From the NCBI GenBank assembly GCA_903865435.1, contig CAIPJS010000042.1:37964-101963 (forward strand): a stretch of 64,000 nt of DNA, given 5' to 3'. The notes beneath the pieces are model-generated. The model saw nothing but the letters and a program-made list of their open reading frames with translations, did no database searches and had not been told where the DNA came from. Both the position numbers and the translations under genes were made by a program. Shown here piece by piece: positions 26,534 to 35,214 of this stretch. The DNA is from an uncultured Bacteroidota bacterium (GTDB lineage Bacteria > Bacteroidota > Bacteroidia > Chitinophagales > Chitinophagaceae). Within the stretch, counting starts at the first letter, position 1. Every line of letters starts with the position of its first letter.

Positions 26534-27430
26534 ATGATAAAATCAACATTAAAGTTAGTGGCTGCTATTGTATTATTTGCAAGTTGTAATCAATATGAAA
26601 AAGCCCCATCAGGTATGCCTTACAAAATCACACATGGTAGTGGTAATGAAAAATTGCTAGTACAAGGCGATTATGTAAAATTAAATATTGAGTACAAGCT
26701 TAAATCTAAGGATAGTGTATTAAGTTCTACTTATGGCGTCATTCCGGTATATTTTCCAATAGATACCGCTCGCTTGGGTAAATATACTTTTACAGAAGTG
26801 ATTATGAAATGTAGAAAAGGAGACAAAGTTGAATTTTCATTAAGCGTGGATTCACTTGTAAAAATGGGCGCATTACAAATTAACGATATTTTCAAAGCCA
26901 GTGATCTAGTTATGGGCAAAGCAGAAATTATTAATGTTTTTAACAATGTTGCATTAGTTGATGCAGATTATAAAAAAGAACAAGGCATTGAAAAAAATAA
27001 AGAAATAGATGCCATTGCTGCTTATTTGGCAAAAAATAAAATTACTGCCGTTAAATCTCCAGAAGGAGTATTTGTAGTGGTAAAAGAAGCAGGAGATGCA
27101 AACAATAAAGTGGATTCTGGCAAAGTTGCCAGCGTATTTTACAAAGGATCAACTTTAAAAGGAGTGGTATTTGATTCTAATTTAACCGCTAAAGATTCAG
27201 TATTAAAACCTTTAGATGTAAAAGTTGGAACAGGTGCAGTCATCTCAGGATGGGATATTGGATTAAAATATTTTGCTAAAGGCGGCAAAGGAAGTTTATA
27301 CATTCCTGCAATGTTGGCTTATGGCCCACAAGCCAATGGCGCTATCAAAGCTTATGAAAATTTAGCTTTTGACATTGAAATAAAAGATGTTACACTTGCT
27401 CCAAAAGAAATTCCAGCACCAAAGAAATAA
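26534..27430 (+). CDS. FKBP-type peptidyl-prolyl isomerase lipoprotein
   Basis: A 298-residue lipoprotein: hydrophobic signal and lipobox FASC with Cys19. Two FKBP-like halves are visible. Residues about 30-140 are degenerate (GDYVKLNIEYKLKSKDSVL); residues about 190-285 are a better FKBP domain with ISGWDIGLKYFAKGGKGSLYIPAMLAYG and the end LAFDIEIKDV, though the usual GxGxG opening is altered. It probably assists folding of exported proteins. The layout recalls GldI-type gliding-associated isomerases, but no other gliding gene is nearby. A terminator follows. Confidence 0.85.
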   Translation: MIKSTLKLVAAIVLFASCNQYEKAPSGMPYKITHGSGNEKLLVQGDYVKLNIEYKLKSKDSVLSSTYGVIPVYFPIDTARLGKYTFTEVIMKCRKGDKVEFSLSVDSLVKMGALQINDIFKASDLVMGKAEIINVFNNVALVDADYKKEQGIEKNKEIDAIAAYLAKNKITAVKSPEGVFVVVKEAGDANNKVDSGKVASVFYKGSTLKGVVFDSNLTAKDSVLKPLDVKVGTGAVISGWDIGLKYFAKGGKGSLYIPAMLAYGPQANGAIKAYENLAFDIEIKDVTLAPKEIPAPKK

Positions 27431-27453
27431 TTTTAGAATAAAACTTCTAATTC

Positions 27454-27489
27454 AAAAAGTCCTCTCGATAATTCGGGGGGACTTTTTTT
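27454..27489. terminator. Terminator between the FKBP gene and folP
   Basis: A 15-bp stem with two G-U pairs (27454-27468 with 27473-27487) has an A tract on one side and a T tract on the other, so it can stop both convergent transcripts. Confidence 0.85.
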
Positions 27490-27497
27490 GCATTAAA

Positions 27498-28322
27498 CTA
27501 TTTTAAATGTGGAAGCAATTTAACCAATTCTACTGCTTCTTTGACATCATGTACACGAAGTATATTGGCGCCGTTTAATAAAGCAATTGTATTCACCATC
27601 GAAGTTCCATTCAAAGCTTCTTCGGGAGTAATGCCCAAAGTTTTATAGATACTTGACTTACGAGAAGCGCCTATTAGAATTGGCAGGTCTATATTTTTTA
27701 ATTGTGCTAGTTCTTTAATTATTCTAAAATTTTCTTCTACTTTTTTGCCAAAACCAAACCCAGGATCTATGATCCATTTTTTAATCCCTATTGGGGCTAA
27801 AATATTTTTCTTTTCATTAAAATAATCTAGAAGCGATAGCATGATATTTTCTCTTTTTTCAATGGTATGCATCGCCTGCATCGAACCAGTCAAGTGCATT
27901 CCAATATACCCTGCATTATGTTTAGCAACAACATGTAAAATAGCTGGATCAAAACTTCCACAACTAATATCATTAATTATATTGGCTCCAGCTGTAAGAC
28001 AAGCATCCGCCACTTCAGCATAAAATGTATCAATCGAAATGAATAGTGTAGGGTAGGCAACACGAATGGCTTTTACAACAGTCAGTAACTGAACCAATTC
28101 ATTAGCTGGAGAAAGTAATGTTGCATTTGGTCTTGTACTTTGCGCCCCAATATCAATGATGGCTACCCCTTCTTTTACAAATTGACCCACTTTTTCCAAT
28201 ACTGTTACTATGTTTTCTTGACGACTTGCTGCATAAAAAGAATCATGAGTACAATTGATAATGCCCATGACTTGTGGGGTAGTAAAAGCCCATTCTATAT
28301 CCTTGGCAGGAATTTTAAACAT
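27498..28322 (-). CDS. folP: Dihydropteroate synthase
   Basis: A 274-residue TIM-barrel enzyme. The pterin-binding signatures are MGIINCTHDSF (residues near 19-29, normally NVTPDSF), DIGAQSTRPNA, IDTFYAEVA, NDISCGSFD, DPGFGFGKKVEEN and GASRKSSI. It condenses pterin pyrophosphate with p-aminobenzoate in folate synthesis. The Cys and His in NCTHDSF depart from the common NVTPDSF loop but the catalytic core is intact, so I expect activity. It is divergent from the DUF1599 gene. FolB and a 5-formyl-THF cyclo-ligase are encoded elsewhere in this window. Confidence 0.94.
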   Translation of the reverse strand: MFKIPAKDIEWAFTTPQVMGIINCTHDSFYAASRQENIVTVLEKVGQFVKEGVAIIDIGAQSTRPNATLLSPANELVQLLTVVKAIRVAYPTLFISIDTFYAEVADACLTAGANIINDISCGSFDPAILHVVAKHNAGYIGMHLTGSMQAMHTIEKRENIMLSLLDYFNEKKNILAPIGIKKWIIDPGFGFGKKVEENFRIIKELAQLKNIDLPILIGASRKSSIYKTLGITPEEALNGTSMVNTIALLNGANILRVHDVKEAVELVKLLPHLK

Positions 28323-28402
28323 AGTTTTATTTTAAGCACCTTATTGATTATCTTGCAGTGGGTTCAAAGATATTAATTAACCAAGTAACTAGTCCAAATT
28401 TA

Positions 28403-28948
28403 ATGAGTCAAACTTCTGCACAATTTGATCAAGCCATTGCATCATGCAGTGACATCTTTATTAAAAAAACGAAGGATTATGGTACTGCTTGGCGTGTACT
28501 AAGAATTATATCAGTCGTAGACCAAATTTTTATCAAAGCATTGCGCATTCGTACTATTCAAGATATTGGAAGTCAAAAAGTAGAGGATGACATACCATCT
28601 GAATTTAAAGGCATTTTGAATTATGCTGTAATAGGACTTATCCAACTAAAATTAGGAAATCCTAAAGTAGATGAATTGCCCGTTGAACAAGTTCAAGAAT
28701 TTTATAAAGAAAATGTACTGTTTGCAAAAAATACCATGCTGGATAAAAATCATGACTATGGTGAAGCATGGAGAGACATGAGTCAAGAAAGCTATGCAGA
28801 TTTGATTTTGATGAAATTAATGCGCATCAGACAAATTCTGAACAATGATGGTAAAACTATAATTAGCGAAGGCATTGATGCTAATTTTGTAGATATTTTA
28901 AATTATGCTGCTTTCGCTTTAATTCAAATGTCCGAAGGCAAACACTAA
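28403..28948 (+). CDS. Two-domain DUF1599 protein
   Basis: A 181-residue protein; I start at MSQTSAQFDQA (28403) because an upstream in-frame ATG at 28358 falls at the likely transcription start. The sequence is an internal duplication: KKTKDYGTAWRVLR, RIRTIQD and ILNYAVIGLIQLKLG in the first half recur as DKNHDYGEAWRDMS, RIRQILN and ILNYAAFALIQMSEG in the second. DUF1599 has no proven function; the all-helical K-DYG-AWR pattern resembles nucleotide-handling (MazG-like) folds, but that is inference. The DoxX gene follows after 7 bases. Confidence 0.85.
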   Translation: MSQTSAQFDQAIASCSDIFIKKTKDYGTAWRVLRIISVVDQIFIKALRIRTIQDIGSQKVEDDIPSEFKGILNYAVIGLIQLKLGNPKVDELPVEQVQEFYKENVLFAKNTMLDKNHDYGEAWRDMSQESYADLILMKLMRIRQILNNDGKTIISEGIDANFVDILNYAAFALIQMSEGKH

Positions 28949-28955
28949 AAATTCA

Positions 28956-30029
28956 ATGATGCAAACCTTTTTAAAAATTGTAAGGTGGAGTGTTGGATTG
29001 CTTTTTATCTTTTCTGGTTTAATCAAAGCCAATGATCCATTAGGTCTTAGTTACAAAATGCAAGAGTTTTTTGATGTCTTGGGCATGAATTTCTTTTCCG
29101 ATTATACTTTGGCATTTGCCTTAGTGATGAATACTTTAGAAATTGTTACTGGTATTGCATTACTCATTCAATTCCCTTATAAACAAACACTTTGGTTATT
29201 ATTAGGCCTTATTGTATTTTTTACTTTTTTAACTGGCTATGCTTATTTTTCTGGTAAAATAAAAACTTGTGGTTGCTTTGGAGATTGTATTCCATTAACT
29301 CCCAAAACATCTTTTATCAAAGACGTTATTTTATTGATCTCCATTGTTATTTTACTTTTTAATCAGAAAAAAAATAAAGCCAATACCCATAAAGCAGTTG
29401 GCATTATTGTTCTTATACTTTCGATAGTAGGTATAGGCTATGGTCAAAATTATGTACTTGAACATTTACCAGTGATAGATTGTTTGCCATTTAAAACCGG
29501 GAATGATATTGTTGAAAAAATGAAAAAACCAGCTGGTGCCATTGCAGACAGTGTTTCCATAATAATGGAATTTGAGAAAGCAGGTAAGTTGTACAGCTTT
29601 GACGCCAATCATTTTCCTGACAATTTTGATTCCAGTTATGTTTTCAAAAACAGAAAAGAAATTGTCCTGAGCAAGGGCAATGGCATACAAGCAGCTATTG
29701 CAGAATTTGCTTTAAACACCAAGAATGGACAGGATTCTACCGACGCAATTTTTGCCATACCTACACCTTATGTTTTGGTATTTGCAGGAAAAATTGAATC
29801 AAACTTTGCATGGGACAGTTTGTTGTCAAAATTGCATCAAAAATACAAATTAGTTTATGTGGTAACTGCAGATAAAACTGGAGTAAGTGTTATTTCAAAT
29901 AATGCATCTGTTTTAATTGCAGATATTACCATGATTAAAACTGCTGCAAGAGTTTGGCCTACCATTTTTGTAATGAATGGATCTACCATCATGCAAAAGA
30001 AAAGCTATATAGATTATTTAGAAAAGTAG
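28956..30029 (+). CDS. BT_3928-family DoxX-like membrane protein with C-terminal periplasmic domain
   Basis: A 357-residue protein. Four membrane helices occupy residues about 8-25, 48-68, 74-97 and 120-138, with a fifth near 147-166. The DoxX-type opening RWSVGLLFIFSGLIKANDPLG and the cysteine motif CGCFGDC near 107-113 mark the BT_3928 subfamily. The 190-residue C-terminal part (TPYVLVFAGKIE, ARVWPTIFVMNG) looks like a thioredoxin fold without a CxxC. Its role may be in envelope redox or quinone-linked chemistry; this is unproven. It is probably co-transcribed with the DUF1599 gene. Confidence 0.85.
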   Translation: MMQTFLKIVRWSVGLLFIFSGLIKANDPLGLSYKMQEFFDVLGMNFFSDYTLAFALVMNTLEIVTGIALLIQFPYKQTLWLLLGLIVFFTFLTGYAYFSGKIKTCGCFGDCIPLTPKTSFIKDVILLISIVILLFNQKKNKANTHKAVGIIVLILSIVGIGYGQNYVLEHLPVIDCLPFKTGNDIVEKMKKPAGAIADSVSIIMEFEKAGKLYSFDANHFPDNFDSSYVFKNRKEIVLSKGNGIQAAIAEFALNTKNGQDSTDAIFAIPTPYVLVFAGKIESNFAWDSLLSKLHQKYKLVYVVTADKTGVSVISNNASVLIADITMIKTAARVWPTIFVMNGSTIMQKKSYIDYLEK

Positions 30030-30040
30030 CAGCCAATCAC

Positions 30041-30322
30041 TTATTTAATGATCACTTCAGAAATGGTATTTACACCCATCTTTTCATTGACTCTTTCTAT
30101 GATTTGTATTTTTTGAAAACCCAATTCGTTTTTCAATGGGCCCACACTGGTTTCAATAAAAAGCTTTTGATTAAAGATGTAGATTTTATCGGTATACTTT
30201 GAAATGGTAACACCCATAATCTCTAACCATACTGCTTCAATTTGTGCAGATTGAATTCCATTTTTTAACCTGCTTCCTTGAACAAATTGCTTTAACGCAT
30301 CACCAATTTTAAATGTAGCCAT
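30041..30322 (-). CDS. DUF721 (DciA-like) protein
   Basis: A 93-residue protein beginning MATFKIGDALKQFVQGSRL, with the DUF721 core VWLEIMGVTISKYTDKIYIFNQKLFIET and SVGPLKNELGF. DciA-type DUF721 proteins load the replicative helicase in bacteria lacking DnaC; short versions like this one are found next to recF in many Bacteroidota. It is 21 bases downstream of recF on the same strand, supporting a role in replication or repair. Confidence 0.85.
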   Translation of the reverse strand: MATFKIGDALKQFVQGSRLKNGIQSAQIEAVWLEIMGVTISKYTDKIYIFNQKLFIETSVGPLKNELGFQKIQIIERVNEKMGVNTISEVIIK

Positions 30323-30343
30323 AGGGGAGCAATTTACAATATA

Positions 30344-31426
30344 TTATAACTCTATGAGTTGGTAACTGGATAAATATTTTCCTAATAGATTGCCCATCCT
30401 TTCCTTATGTGTATCTGTAATAAAAACCTGGCCATCGGTGGAATGACTCACCCAATCTAGTAATTGAATCATTCTTTGCTCATCTAATTTTTCAAAAATA
30501 TCATCCATTAACAAAATAGGAGAGAACCCTTTGCGATTTTTAATAAACTGCCATTCTGCAAAACGAAGGGCAAACAACAAACTTTTTCTTTGTCCTTGCG
30601 AAGCTTCTTGCTTAAAAGATTGTCCTTGGATGGTAATGACTAAATCATCTTTATGAATGCCTGCACTGGTTCTTAACACTGCTTTATCTTTTGTCAAGGC
30701 TTGTATTAATAAACTTTCAAAAGTGGCATTTTCTAATTGACTCTGGTACTGAATATGTATTTGATCATTTTTTTGCGCCAAGTGATTGTATAATTTTATA
30801 ATTTCTGGCAACAATTCGTCCATTAATTTTTTTCTATAGATAAAAATTGGTTGGCCATTTTCGATCAATTGTCCATTTAAAGTTTCTAACAATACCAAAT
30901 CCAATTGGCCCGTTTCGGCTGCGTTCTTTAACAGACTATTTCTTTGCAATAAAATTTTATTGTATTGAATTAAGTATTTTAAATAGACAGGATAAATTTG
31001 ACAAAGTAAACTGTCCATTAATTTTCTTCTTTCCTCACTTGAACCGGTAATGATTTGCACATCATCGGGGGCAATCATGACACAAGGAATTTTTCCAATA
31101 TGCTGAGACATCTTCGTATACAATTCCTCGTCAAAATAAAATTCCTTTTTTAAGGTCTCTCTAATGATACAAGTAATTGGTGTAGGTTGATTATTAATGG
31201 TATACAAACCTTCAATTCTTAATCCTTCATGCGCATGGTGTACATTTTGCGCATCAGGACGATTAAAATAACTTTTGGTAAAAGAAAGATAATACAGTGC
31301 ATCCAATAAATTGGTTTTACCTGTACCATTACTTCCCACTATGCCCACAATACGATCAGTGAATTCAAAATTCATTTGAACGTAATTCCTAAATTGGACC
31401 AGTTTAAGTTGTTGAATCCCCACCAT
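30344..31426 (-). CDS. recF: DNA replication and repair protein RecF
   Basis: A 360-residue SMC-like ATPase. I start at MVGIQQLKLVQFRNY (31426); a longer frame to 31471 would contain the promoter-like TATTTTG. Walker A is GSNGTGKTNLLDAL near residues 31-44, the signature is ASQGQRKSLLFALR and Walker B is SPILLMDDIFEKLDEQR. RecF with RecO and RecR loads RecA at gapped DNA. The DUF721 gene follows; dnaA, dnaN and gyrB, classic neighbours, are not in the window. Confidence 0.96.
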   Translation of the reverse strand: MVGIQQLKLVQFRNYVQMNFEFTDRIVGIVGSNGTGKTNLLDALYYLSFTKSYFNRPDAQNVHHAHEGLRIEGLYTINNQPTPITCIIRETLKKEFYFDEELYTKMSQHIGKIPCVMIAPDDVQIITGSSEERRKLMDSLLCQIYPVYLKYLIQYNKILLQRNSLLKNAAETGQLDLVLLETLNGQLIENGQPIFIYRKKLMDELLPEIIKLYNHLAQKNDQIHIQYQSQLENATFESLLIQALTKDKAVLRTSAGIHKDDLVITIQGQSFKQEASQGQRKSLLFALRFAEWQFIKNRKGFSPILLMDDIFEKLDEQRMIQLLDWVSHSTDGQVFITDTHKERMGNLLGKYLSSYQLIEL

Positions 31427-31504
31427 GGGTGCAAAATACAAAGGGAATGGTTTAACGCCTATATAATTCAAGAAAAGAGTGTAATTTTATTAAAATTTTA
31501 AGCA

Positions 31505-32029
31505 ATGACGCTGATCAGTGAGCAACAACTACCCAGCATTGTAAAAAGGCTGGCACATCAAATTTTGGAAACTTATCCTGGATTAAACAATGCCGTTATT
31601 GTTGGATTACAACCAAGAGGGGTGTATTTAAGTGACCGCATTGTAGCTGCTTTGCAACAAGAAATAGCGGCCGATAAAGTGCATTATGGAAAATTGGACA
31701 TTACTTTTTATAGAGACGATATTAGAAGAGATTTGCATTTGGCTAAAGCAACCTATTTACCATTTAGTATAGAAGGTAAAACAGTGATTTTGATTGATGA
31801 TGTATTGTTTACTGGCCGAACCATTAGAGCCGCTTTAGACGCATTATTGTCCTTTGGCAGACCTGCTAAAGTTAGTTTATGTGTATTGGTAGATCGTAAG
31901 CCAAGTAGGGAATTGCCCATACAACCCGATTTTACAGGTAAAGAGATGGCAGATGCGTCCCCCTATAAAGTAAAAGTAAGGTGGAAAGAGAATGATGGGG
32001 TGGATGATGTTATTTTATTGGTTGATTAG
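31505..32029 (+). CDS. pyrR: PyrR: pyrimidine regulatory protein / uracil phosphoribosyltransferase
   Basis: A 174-residue type I phosphoribosyltransferase. The PRPP loop is VILIDDVLFTGRTIRAA near residues 94-110, preceded by the PyrR features IVGLQPRGVYLS and DITFYRDDIRRD. In Gram-positive bacteria PyrR binds pyr mRNA to control attenuation; here the leader is short and I see no anti-terminator structure, so it may work chiefly as an enzyme. pyrB follows after 27 bases with its own -7 box. Confidence 0.93.
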   Translation: MTLISEQQLPSIVKRLAHQILETYPGLNNAVIVGLQPRGVYLSDRIVAALQQEIAADKVHYGKLDITFYRDDIRRDLHLAKATYLPFSIEGKTVILIDDVLFTGRTIRAALDALLSFGRPAKVSLCVLVDRKPSRELPIQPDFTGKEMADASPYKVKVRWKENDGVDDVILLVD

Positions 32030-32041
32030 AAAAATTTATAT

Positions 32042-32049
32042 TAATTTTG
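32042..32049 (+). promoter_or_regulatory. -7 promoter box abutting the pyrB start
   Basis: TAATTTTG, 7 bases before the pyrB ATG and 12 bases after the pyrR stop, so pyrB may have its own nearly leaderless transcript. Confidence 0.5.
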
Positions 32050-32056
32050 TTTTTTA

Positions 32057-32989
32057 ATGGCACTAACTACCAAACATCTTCTTGGTATCAAGGACCTCCA
32101 AACCGAGGATATCCAACTAATTCTATCTACAGCTACTCAATTCAAAGAAGTTTTACAAAGACCCGTTAAAAAAGTTCCCACTTTAAGAGACGTTACGATT
32201 GTGAATCTTTTTTATGAAAATTCCACTCGAACCCGAATTTCCTTTGAATTGGCCGAAAAACGTTTATCTGCCGATGTAGTCAATTTCACAGTTTCAAATT
32301 CTTCAGCAGCCAAGGGCGAAACCTTATTAGATACAGTCAATAACATCCTTAGCATGAAAGTAGATATGGTGGTCATGCGCCATAGCGCTTCTGGAGCACC
32401 ACACTATTTAGCCAAACACATCGATGCAGCCATTATCAATGCTGGAGACGGTATCAACGAACATCCAACACAAGCATTATTAGACGCTTTTTCCATGCAA
32501 GAAAAAACTGGAAAATTAGCGGGCTTAAAAGTGGCCATCATTGGAGACATCATGCATAGCAGGGTTGCTTTAAGTAATATTTATTTACTCAAGAAAATGG
32601 GTGCAGAAGTGATGGTTTCAGGGCCGCCCACTTTAATACCTACTTATTTACAAAAAGCCATGGATGTACAAGTGGAATACAATATCGACAAAGCCTTGGC
32701 TTGGTGCGATGTGGCCAATGTGCTTAGAATTCAATTAGAAAGGCAAAATCAGCCTTTATTTTCCTCTTTGAGAGAATACAACCTAGCCTACGGTATCACC
32801 ATGAATAGGCTCAATAAGCTCAATAAAGAAATCCTGATCATGCATCCCGGCCCCATCAATCGTGGGGTAGAAATGGATAGTGATGTGGCCAACAGCCCTC
32901 ATTCCATCATTTTAGACCAAGTAGAAAATGGAGTTGCCGTAAGAATGGCCTGTTTGTATCTGCTCACTGGCAGATCCAACCCTGCTTAA
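32057..32989 (+). CDS. pyrB: Aspartate carbamoyltransferase catalytic subunit
   Basis: A 310-residue enzyme. Carbamoyl-phosphate binding FYENSTRTRISFE near residues 54-66, the inter-subunit loop SNSSAAKGETLLDT, INEHPTQALLDAF and HPGPINRGVE are all intact. It forms carbamoyl-aspartate in pyrimidine synthesis. No pyrI regulatory gene is adjacent. The degenerate dihydroorotase in this window could be a structural partner, as in class B transcarbamoylases, but the N-terminal extension of Pseudomonas PyrB is absent. Confidence 0.97.
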   Translation: MALTTKHLLGIKDLQTEDIQLILSTATQFKEVLQRPVKKVPTLRDVTIVNLFYENSTRTRISFELAEKRLSADVVNFTVSNSSAAKGETLLDTVNNILSMKVDMVVMRHSASGAPHYLAKHIDAAIINAGDGINEHPTQALLDAFSMQEKTGKLAGLKVAIIGDIMHSRVALSNIYLLKKMGAEVMVSGPPTLIPTYLQKAMDVQVEYNIDKALAWCDVANVLRIQLERQNQPLFSSLREYNLAYGITMNRLNKLNKEILIMHPGPINRGVEMDSDVANSPHSIILDQVENGVAVRMACLYLLTGRSNPA

Positions 32990-33013
32990 TTACTTTTGTA
33001 CTAAGAATTTTAT

Positions 33014-33021
33014 TACTTTTA
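33014..33021 (+). promoter_or_regulatory. -7-like box abutting the coaD start
   Basis: TACTTTTA, one base off the TAnnTTTG consensus, 4 bases before the coaD ATG. Confidence 0.4.
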
Positions 33022-33025
33022 AGCC

Positions 33026-33496
33026 ATGCAAAGAATCTGCTTATTTCCTGGAACTTTCGACCCTGTCACTTTAGGTCATATTGATATTATTGACAGGTCT
33101 TTACCCTTATTTGATAAAGTAGTGGTGGGCATAGGTATCAATGCTTCCAAGGATCCCATGTTTACAGCAGATCAAAGAAAGCAATGGTTTAATGAAATTT
33201 TTAAAGATCAACCACAGGTAGAAGTGGCTATTTATGACGGATTAACTGTTAAGTTTTGTCAATCGATAGGTGCTCAATTTATTTTAAGAGGCATTCGTTA
33301 TGTTAGTGATTTTGAATATGAGAAAACCATTGCCGATGCCAATCGTACCATGGACAGACATATTGAAACTATTTTTTTAACAGGAGAACCTAAATACACT
33401 TCTGTAGCTTCCACCATTGTGAGAGACATTATTAGAAATGGGGGAGATGCTTCTCCTTTCTTACCAGAAGCCGTAATCAAAAGTTTGAATAAATAA
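33026..33496 (+). CDS. coaD: Pantetheine-phosphate adenylyltransferase
   Basis: A 156-residue nucleotidyltransferase of usual size. The nucleotide-binding opening FPGTFDPVTLGHIDII contains the T/HxGH motif, and RGIRYVSDFEYE and YTSVASTIVRDIIRNGGD are the substrate and ISSxxxR-type motifs of CoaD. It makes dephospho-CoA from 4'-phosphopantetheine. It follows pyrB after 36 bases, with a possible promoter of its own, and ends 34 bases from the convergent Nudix gene. Confidence 0.97.
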   Translation: MQRICLFPGTFDPVTLGHIDIIDRSLPLFDKVVVGIGINASKDPMFTADQRKQWFNEIFKDQPQVEVAIYDGLTVKFCQSIGAQFILRGIRYVSDFEYEKTIADANRTMDRHIETIFLTGEPKYTSVASTIVRDIIRNGGDASPFLPEAVIKSLNK

Positions 33497-33530
33497 GCGT
33501 TTAAATTAACAAGGCTTCATTTAAAAAAAT

Positions 33531-33953
33531 TTACTGATTAATTTTTAATCGATAAGCTTCTATTACTTCTAGTATAGTTGGATACGTATTTTCTAAACAA
33601 GTTCTTGCGGTAGCTAAGGAATGCCATTCAATCTTTTCAATATCTTCTGAACTTTGTGGAATGCCAATTTGCATATCTGCAATAGTCATATGAAACCAAT
33701 AAGTGCGTTTGACTACTTCCTCTTGCAAATATTTATCAAAATAAGTATGGTTCGTGAATTTTAAGAGTTCATGTAATTTGATATTGTTAATACCCGTTTC
33801 TTCCTGCACTTCTCTAAGGGCACAAGTTTGTATGGTTTCGCCTTCATCTAATTTTCCTTTGGGTAAATCCCAGCAACCTCTTCTAAATATCCATAAAATT
33901 TCACCTTGCGCATTGGTTACAAGGCCACCTGCTGCTAATATTTGTTTGGGCAT
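33531..33953 (-). CDS. Nudix hydrolase
   Basis: A 140-residue protein starting MPKQILAAGGLVTNAQGE (33953); the longer frame to 34040 would overlap pyrE. The Nudix box is complete: G-x5-E-x7-REVQEETGI in GKLDEGETIQTCALREV. The strand before it, ILWIFRRGCWDLPKG, is typical of Ap4A/NDP-sugar-type Nudix enzymes. The substrate is unknown. The gene is divergent from pyrE with an 79-base gap. Confidence 0.9.
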   Translation of the reverse strand: MPKQILAAGGLVTNAQGEILWIFRRGCWDLPKGKLDEGETIQTCALREVQEETGINNIKLHELLKFTNHTYFDKYLQEEVVKRTYWFHMTIADMQIGIPQSSEDIEKIEWHSLATARTCLENTYPTILEVIEAYRLKINQ

Positions 33954-34006
33954 AAAAATGTGTATAGTATTTAGTAAATCCTGAAGTGAATCTAGCAATT
34001 TGACTT

Positions 34007-34014
34007 TAAATTTG
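34007..34014 (+). promoter_or_regulatory. -7 promoter box of pyrE
   Basis: TAAATTTG followed by CTGC, 18 bases before the chosen pyrE ATG. Confidence 0.5.
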
Positions 34015-34032
34015 CTGCAAGAAATTAACTTT

Positions 34033-34662
34033 ATGACCAATCAAAAAGCCGTTGCCGAAAAACTACTCCAAGTAGGTGCTGTAAAATTAAGCCCAAATAA
34101 TCCATTTACATGGGCAAGTGGCTGGAAAAGTCCAATTTATTGTGATAATAGAAAGGTTTTATCCTTCCCTTATGTAAGAGACTTTATTAAAAGTGAAATG
34201 TGCAATGTTATTTTTGAAAAATTTGAAGGGGCAGATATGTTGGCGGGTGTAGCCACTGCAGGTATTCCTTGGGGTGCCATGGCAGCCGATCAATTGAAAC
34301 TACCTTATATCTATGTAAGACCCAAACCAAAAGAGCATGGCTTAGGCAATCAAATTGAAGGGGTATACGCAAACACCAATAAAATTTTAGTGATTGAAGA
34401 TTTAATTTCAACTGGTAAAAGTAGTTTGCAAGTGGTAGATGTTTTAAGAAATGCTGGCTTAGAAGTGGTGGGCATGGTTTCGATTTTTAATTATGGCTTT
34501 TCCATTGCAGAAGATGCATTTAAAGCGGCTGGGGTGCCCTATTATTCTTTAACCAATTATGCAAGTTTGATTGATATGGCAGTGGAAAAAGGAGAGGTTG
34601 ATGCTGCTACACAAAGCACTTTGATGCAATGGCGTGAAAGCCCAAGTACTTGGAAACAATAA
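34033..34662 (+). CDS. pyrE: Orotate phosphoribosyltransferase
   Basis: A 209-residue enzyme starting MTNQKAVAEKLLQVGAVKL; an earlier in-frame ATG at 34000 overlaps the promoter box. The orotate-side motif FTWASGWKSPIYCDNR and the PRPP loop ILVIEDLISTGKSSLQV are clear, and the flexible loop KPKEHGLGNQIEG contains the catalytic Lys. It makes OMP from orotate and PRPP. pyrR and pyrB lie 1 kb upstream; a pyrF gene is not visible. Confidence 0.96.
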   Translation: MTNQKAVAEKLLQVGAVKLSPNNPFTWASGWKSPIYCDNRKVLSFPYVRDFIKSEMCNVIFEKFEGADMLAGVATAGIPWGAMAADQLKLPYIYVRPKPKEHGLGNQIEGVYANTNKILVIEDLISTGKSSLQVVDVLRNAGLEVVGMVSIFNYGFSIAEDAFKAAGVPYYSLTNYASLIDMAVEKGEVDAATQSTLMQWRESPSTWKQ

Positions 34663-34677
34663 TCAATTTTATACGAA

Positions 34678-35142
34678 TTAGAGCTTTAGCGCTTCTTTTA
34701 AATTTAGTTGCTGGGTGGTTTGAAAATGAATGGGAACGGTTTTAGTAAATATACCTTTGGTAATAGTGGCTGATCCATCGACACTAATTTTCATCGGTTT
34801 ATTGAAAACAATGTCCACTGTATTTTTTAAAAGCAAACTGAGTTCCATTTCCATTTTAGCAGGCAATTCAAAATTAGAATTGGCTGGAATCATATAAACA
34901 GAATCTAAATTATACTTTGTTAAAAATTGATCATTGATATAAACAGAACAATCTAAATTTTTTAAGGTGAGTTTAAAATTATTCGGGTTTTGATATTCAA
35001 ACTTTGCATTAAATATATTTTTTCCAAAGCTTGCTTTTTCAATTTTTATAGATTTGATACCTTTAAAAACAAAGGGCTGGGGTGTTGAACAAGCCATCAA
35101 AAATAAGAGTAGACTGGCAAAAAAGTAATGATTGATCTTCAT
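34678..35142 (-). CDS. LEA type 2-like lipoprotein
   Basis: A 154-residue lipoprotein with signal FFASLLLFLMAC (Cys18). The body fits the LEA14/WHy beta-sandwich family: a strand pattern with IKIEKASFGKNIFNAKFEYQ, NPNNFKLTLKNLDCSVYIND and an anchoring VDIVFNKPMKISVDGSATI. Such proteins are common in Bacteroidota envelopes and have no established function. It converges on pyrE and is divergent from the WbqC gene. Confidence 0.75.
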   Translation of the reverse strand: MKINHYFFASLLLFLMACSTPQPFVFKGIKSIKIEKASFGKNIFNAKFEYQNPNNFKLTLKNLDCSVYINDQFLTKYNLDSVYMIPANSNFELPAKMEMELSLLLKNTVDIVFNKPMKISVDGSATITKGIFTKTVPIHFQTTQQLNLKEALKL

Positions 35143-35214
35143 TTAAATATTTTGATGAAATTATTAGTTATTTGGGGTTTGAGAAAATATATTTACACAA
35201 CTATTTGTTAAGAA

